Origin: Echinometra lucunter
Lineage: Eukaryota; Echinodermata; Echinoidea; Camarodonta; Echinometridae
Length of the DNA: 64,000 nt
Reading direction: 5' to 3'
Assembly: GCA_029962745.1 (NCBI GenBank)
Contig: CM057151.1
Coordinates: 39,407,136-39,471,135, forward strand
Position 1 is the stretch's first letter. The number at the start of each line of letters is the position of its first letter. Below, in pieces: positions 61,101 to 64,000 of the stretch. Position numbers and translations under genes: made by a program. Under the pieces are notes generated by a model. That model had not been told where the DNA came from. It made no database searches and saw nothing but the letters and a program-made list of their open reading frames with translations.

Positions 61101-62939
61101 TACGTCACACCATTCCCAGGTCAAAAGTACAAATATAATTTCCTAATAAGGCGAAAAATCCATCCATATGTGAATCGGAGAAAGTCCGAACAGATTTAGC
61201 GATTGCTCACTCCTTATCGAGTCATGACACAGGTGAGATTAATATTAATCCCATTGGGTATAGGAGGGCCCCCCTATGCTGATTCATCCAATGAATAGGA
61301 AATATTTGTATATACCTGGGGAACGTAATCCCATTCGATGCATGTCGCTTGAATGTAAATAACATGGAATCATATTATATTGGGAAAAATCCTACCCTTT
61401 AGCTACTATGGTTACATTGCGTAGATATTTGAATTGTTGGGCATCCCTGGTCATTACTGCGATTAAAGAGAATCATGTTTCTACCCCAATTTCTTCCCAA
61501 TTCCCCCCCCCCCCCCCCTCTCTCTCTCTCTCTTTCCTCTCTTCCTCCTTATTTGGTGGAGACGACACTTATGTACTAGTATTCCCTCCCATTTGCAGAT
61601 CCGGGAAAAAATCAATTGAATTCAACACTGTGTGCCTCAAATAGTGGGAAACCGGAATATTTCCAATCTGCTCATATAAGCACGAAGACGAAACTGCAAT
61701 ATTAATATAAATGTGGCCCTCCCTGTACTCCTTCACTGATATTTTTTCAGAAAGGCTACATGTAAATTCAGCCTCTCACTCTCTTTCTCCCTCTCTCTAT
61801 TTATCTCTCTCTCTCTCTCTCTCTCTCTCACTGCCCTTTTATCCCCTTTCCTCTTTTAATCCCCTCTCTTCTCTCCCAAAAGGAGATCTGTTTTATAAGC
61901 ACATTCGAGTAACTTAAAAAACGTTGGACAACTATCTCCTTTCATCATGATTTTGTTGTAAAAGCTTTTAAAACGGTTATTCAAGCCATTCTTGTTTAGT
62001 TATTGTGATAATCTTTCCCTTAAAAAGTTATATCTGCCCACTTTATAATTTTTGTGACTTATCAACCGTAGTATTCTCGCCAGTTACTGATTTGTCAAAA
62101 TAGTTTTATATCAAATTCTTCCATTCAAGATCATGAAGAGAAAAAAGTGGCTGCATCGTTTCCACGTGAGTGCGTGATCTTTACAACCATGACAACGATA
62201 TGCAAAGTTAGCTTTCTCGCCTCTTTTATAAGCTGATTCCGAGTTCATAAAATATAGATAAATTTTCAATGGAGTCTTCATTCCTTATTCTACTTTAGCA
62301 TGCAATGTTAATGTTTCAAAAATCTCATTTGATTTCATGAACACACTAGAAGGCGAAAAGAAATAGAACACAGAGATACATGTAGGTTTAATGCTAATTT
62401 TCTTGACTGCAGTGCAAGTTCGAAGGCAATTGATGTGAAGACAAAACTTAACTTTCATTGATTTTTCCTGCTCCACCAGATATTTTCGATAATGAAATGA
62501 AAAAGGCTGACCTGCCTTTGTCGAGTGTTTTTTTTTTTTTTTTTTACTCTTCCGTTTCTCTTTTCCCAAAAGTTTCGTTCAAAGATCATGACAAACTTAC
62601 TATTTTGAAAAAGCACCCGAGCATTACCATGGTTACATGCAACATCCTGCGTTACCACGATAATGCTAAGTACCAACGCACTAATTAGTGAACAGGCTAT
62701 CAACTTAATATGTCAATTTCAGGGGACTGGGACTGTAACGATCACCGAGTAAACGAAAATCTAGTTCAGTGGCATTCACGGTATATAGCACACAATGAAA
62801 AGGGACAGAGGAATGGGAAGATATGACACATTAAATAAGTTGAAAGGATGATAGACAGAACATTTGGAGAGAAAGATACAAAAAAGTGAAGTGTTGAATT
62901 CAACAAGAGGTTGTTTCATGCATGGAAAAAATGAATTAC
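58102..62939. other. Intron, 5' part, no gene
   Basis: Unremarkable AT-rich sequence with C runs at about 59514 and 61504, CT tracts at 61520 and 61806, and a T20 run near 62527. No exon-like segment recognised. Confidence 0.65.
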
Positions 62940-63462
62940 CTGTTAGGGCAAATATTATTCTTTTCTCCGTGATCCATGGGGTTCGTCGAGGTGTCACTGG
63001 CCCGATGATCTGATATCTGTTAACAGAGATCATCGCAAGAGTTAAGACCACGGCCAACCCGTAAACCGATGTCGTAAATCCATTAAACTGGCACCAGATA
63101 TCGCCGTAAATCCATTCCTCCTTCGCGAGGGTCGAGACGATGAAGGGTCCGTTGGCGATGACGGTGAATAAGCCGCAGATTGCCAGGTTGATGACCATTT
63201 TGTTGTGGACGGTTCTGAGGCGGATGTCGGTGACGATGATGAGGATGAGACAGATGTTGCCGAGGAGCGCGACGGCGAGGATGATGGACATCATGGTCAC
63301 CTCGACGATGGCGGACGGGGTCAGTCCGCCCGTCCGACCCTCTTTAATGGTGGTCGTCGGCGACATCACTGACGTCGAAAAGGAGGACAGGGAGGAACGC
63401 GACATGGGATGAGAGAAAGGTTGAGGCCAGTGGGTCGATGACCAGGTTGAATTATCTGTCAT
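62940..63462 (-). CDS. Rhodopsin-family GPCR, first coding exon (N-terminus to start of TM4)
   Basis: This exon encodes residues 1-174 plus one base of codon 175 of a class A G-protein-coupled receptor at the plasma membrane. The ATG has A at -3, and an in-frame TAA lies 24 bases upstream, so the start is well supported. Residues 1-50 are a Ser/Thr-rich extracellular tail with one N-glycosylation sequon (NST). TM1 is about 53-77 with GN at 68-69, and TM2 about 88-111. The EEWIYGDIWCQF segment carries the conserved TM3 cysteine at 124. TM3 ends in NRY (148-150) instead of DRY. The usual TM2 aspartate (LAxAD) is replaced, the sequence reading NLAICG. The exon ends CAG|GTAA, phase 1. Reading on past the donor gives an unrelated tail and a stop, so the ORF extension to 62776 is intron. 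Ligand unknown. NRY occurs in melatonin and Tre1/moody-type receptors, while TM3-TM5 also recall GPR161; I cannot choose between these. Confidence 0.9.
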
Positions 63463-64000
63463 GATCCTGACATCCCTTGTTGATTATGTTCGGAAGAACA
63501 ATTGTGAAATGAAAAATGATTTCCCCATCCAAGTAAGGGTATTCAAACAGGTAGTATGCCGGCCGGTCCGGATGTAACATTTGTAGAGCTCAAGTTCCCA
63601 CCGCAGTGTCGAACTGAATCACATCGCTGTCAAGAAATGCTTCTTCACCAATTAAAACAAGTGTACATGTACTCAAATCCTTGCATCCCTTGCGAGAAAC
63701 AAAAGACAGGTGCTGAAAAGCGTGCTTCTATCCGGCTTTACAGAGCACACGAAAACACACGCGGCCATTGGTTGATGTCCATCAACGTATGATTAACCGT
63801 CATTGATGCCGCTGCCGCAGAAAGCTCCAAGACCCAAATGAAATGGTGAGCGCGCGCAAACTAGGCATACCATACCGTACTTCTAGCTGTGAGCATAGTT
63901 CGTGTGTACGTCCTTGTCTCAGTAGACGATCAGAACGTCACCGATTGACAGGGGCTCAATTTCTGTATCGTCTGCTCGCCGTCAATGAGTCATTAACAGA
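63463..64000. other. Upstream region / 5'UTR of the receptor
   Basis: Contains the in-frame TAA just before the receptor ATG. Further upstream exons or the promoter may lie here or beyond the window; no TATA box or clear splice acceptor is evident. Confidence 0.5.

Larger units (their letters stand above)
3353..62939 (-). other. About 59.6 kb intron of the GPCR gene
   Basis: The donor (GT at 62939-62938) and acceptor (AG at 3354-3353) are in matching phase, and the join rebuilds TM4 without missing or extra residues. No other GPCR-like coding segment was found between them. The intron contains a plus-strand fucosyltransferase gene, a LINE, SINEs and many small DNA elements. The alternative, that the two exons belong to different tandem receptor genes each missing its partner, is less likely because both phase and TM4 content fit. 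Confidence 0.8.

Noticed and set aside
62776..62939. Extension of the receptor exon to a downstream stop
   Set aside because: A CAG|GTAA donor at 62940 and the phase-matched acceptor at 3352 explain the gene better; the extension has no TM4-like sequence.

Overview
This window is eukaryotic and reads as a marine invertebrate deuterostome, most like an echinoderm such as a sea urchin. The basis is a spliced, intron-rich gene structure, an AT-rich background with many simple repeats and long G or C runs, tRNA-derived SINEs, a jockey-superfamily LINE, and several foldback elements of types I associate with echinoderm genomes. The species is inferred, not shown. I see nothing prokaryotic, no CRISPR array and no virus.

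Layout: one minus-strand gene appears to span almost the whole window. Its first coding exon (62940-63462) encodes the N-terminus, TM1-TM3 and the start of TM4 of a rhodopsin-family GPCR. Its last coding exon (1788-3352) encodes the rest of TM4, TM5-TM7, a 339-residue third intracellular loop and the C-tail. The donor and acceptor phases match (1 base plus 2 bases) and the join rebuilds a normal TM4, giving a 695-residue receptor split by one intron of about 59.6 kb. Nearly everything else lies inside that intron.

Inside the intron, on the opposite strand, is an apparently intact single-exon gene for a GT10 alpha-1,3-fucosyltransferase (45978-47429). The only other long coding region is the uninterrupted endonuclease/reverse transcriptase ORF of an L2/CR1-like LINE (11161-14127, minus).

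The rest is noncoding DNA with many small mobile elements, several with readable ends: a 1.6 kb hAT-like element (48405-50016) with exact 8-bp target duplications, filled by a degenerate GCGAGC-rich tandem array; a 488-bp element (41622-42109) with an exact 8-bp duplication; a 41-bp perfect palindrome flanked by 8-bp direct repeats (21434-21474); four copies of a GGTGCA-rich element, one interrupted by a second element with a TTA duplication; a 270-bp near-perfect hairpin; at least six other inverted-repeat elements; and three SINEs, two sharing a body and tail behind different tRNA-like heads. Microsatellites, polypurine tracts and about thirty G or C runs of nine or more bases fill much of the remainder.

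The GPCR and fucosyltransferase have no obvious shared pathway; nesting is the only visible link. I found no gene system that looks biochemically new. The most unusual material is the architecture of the nonautonomous mobile elements.
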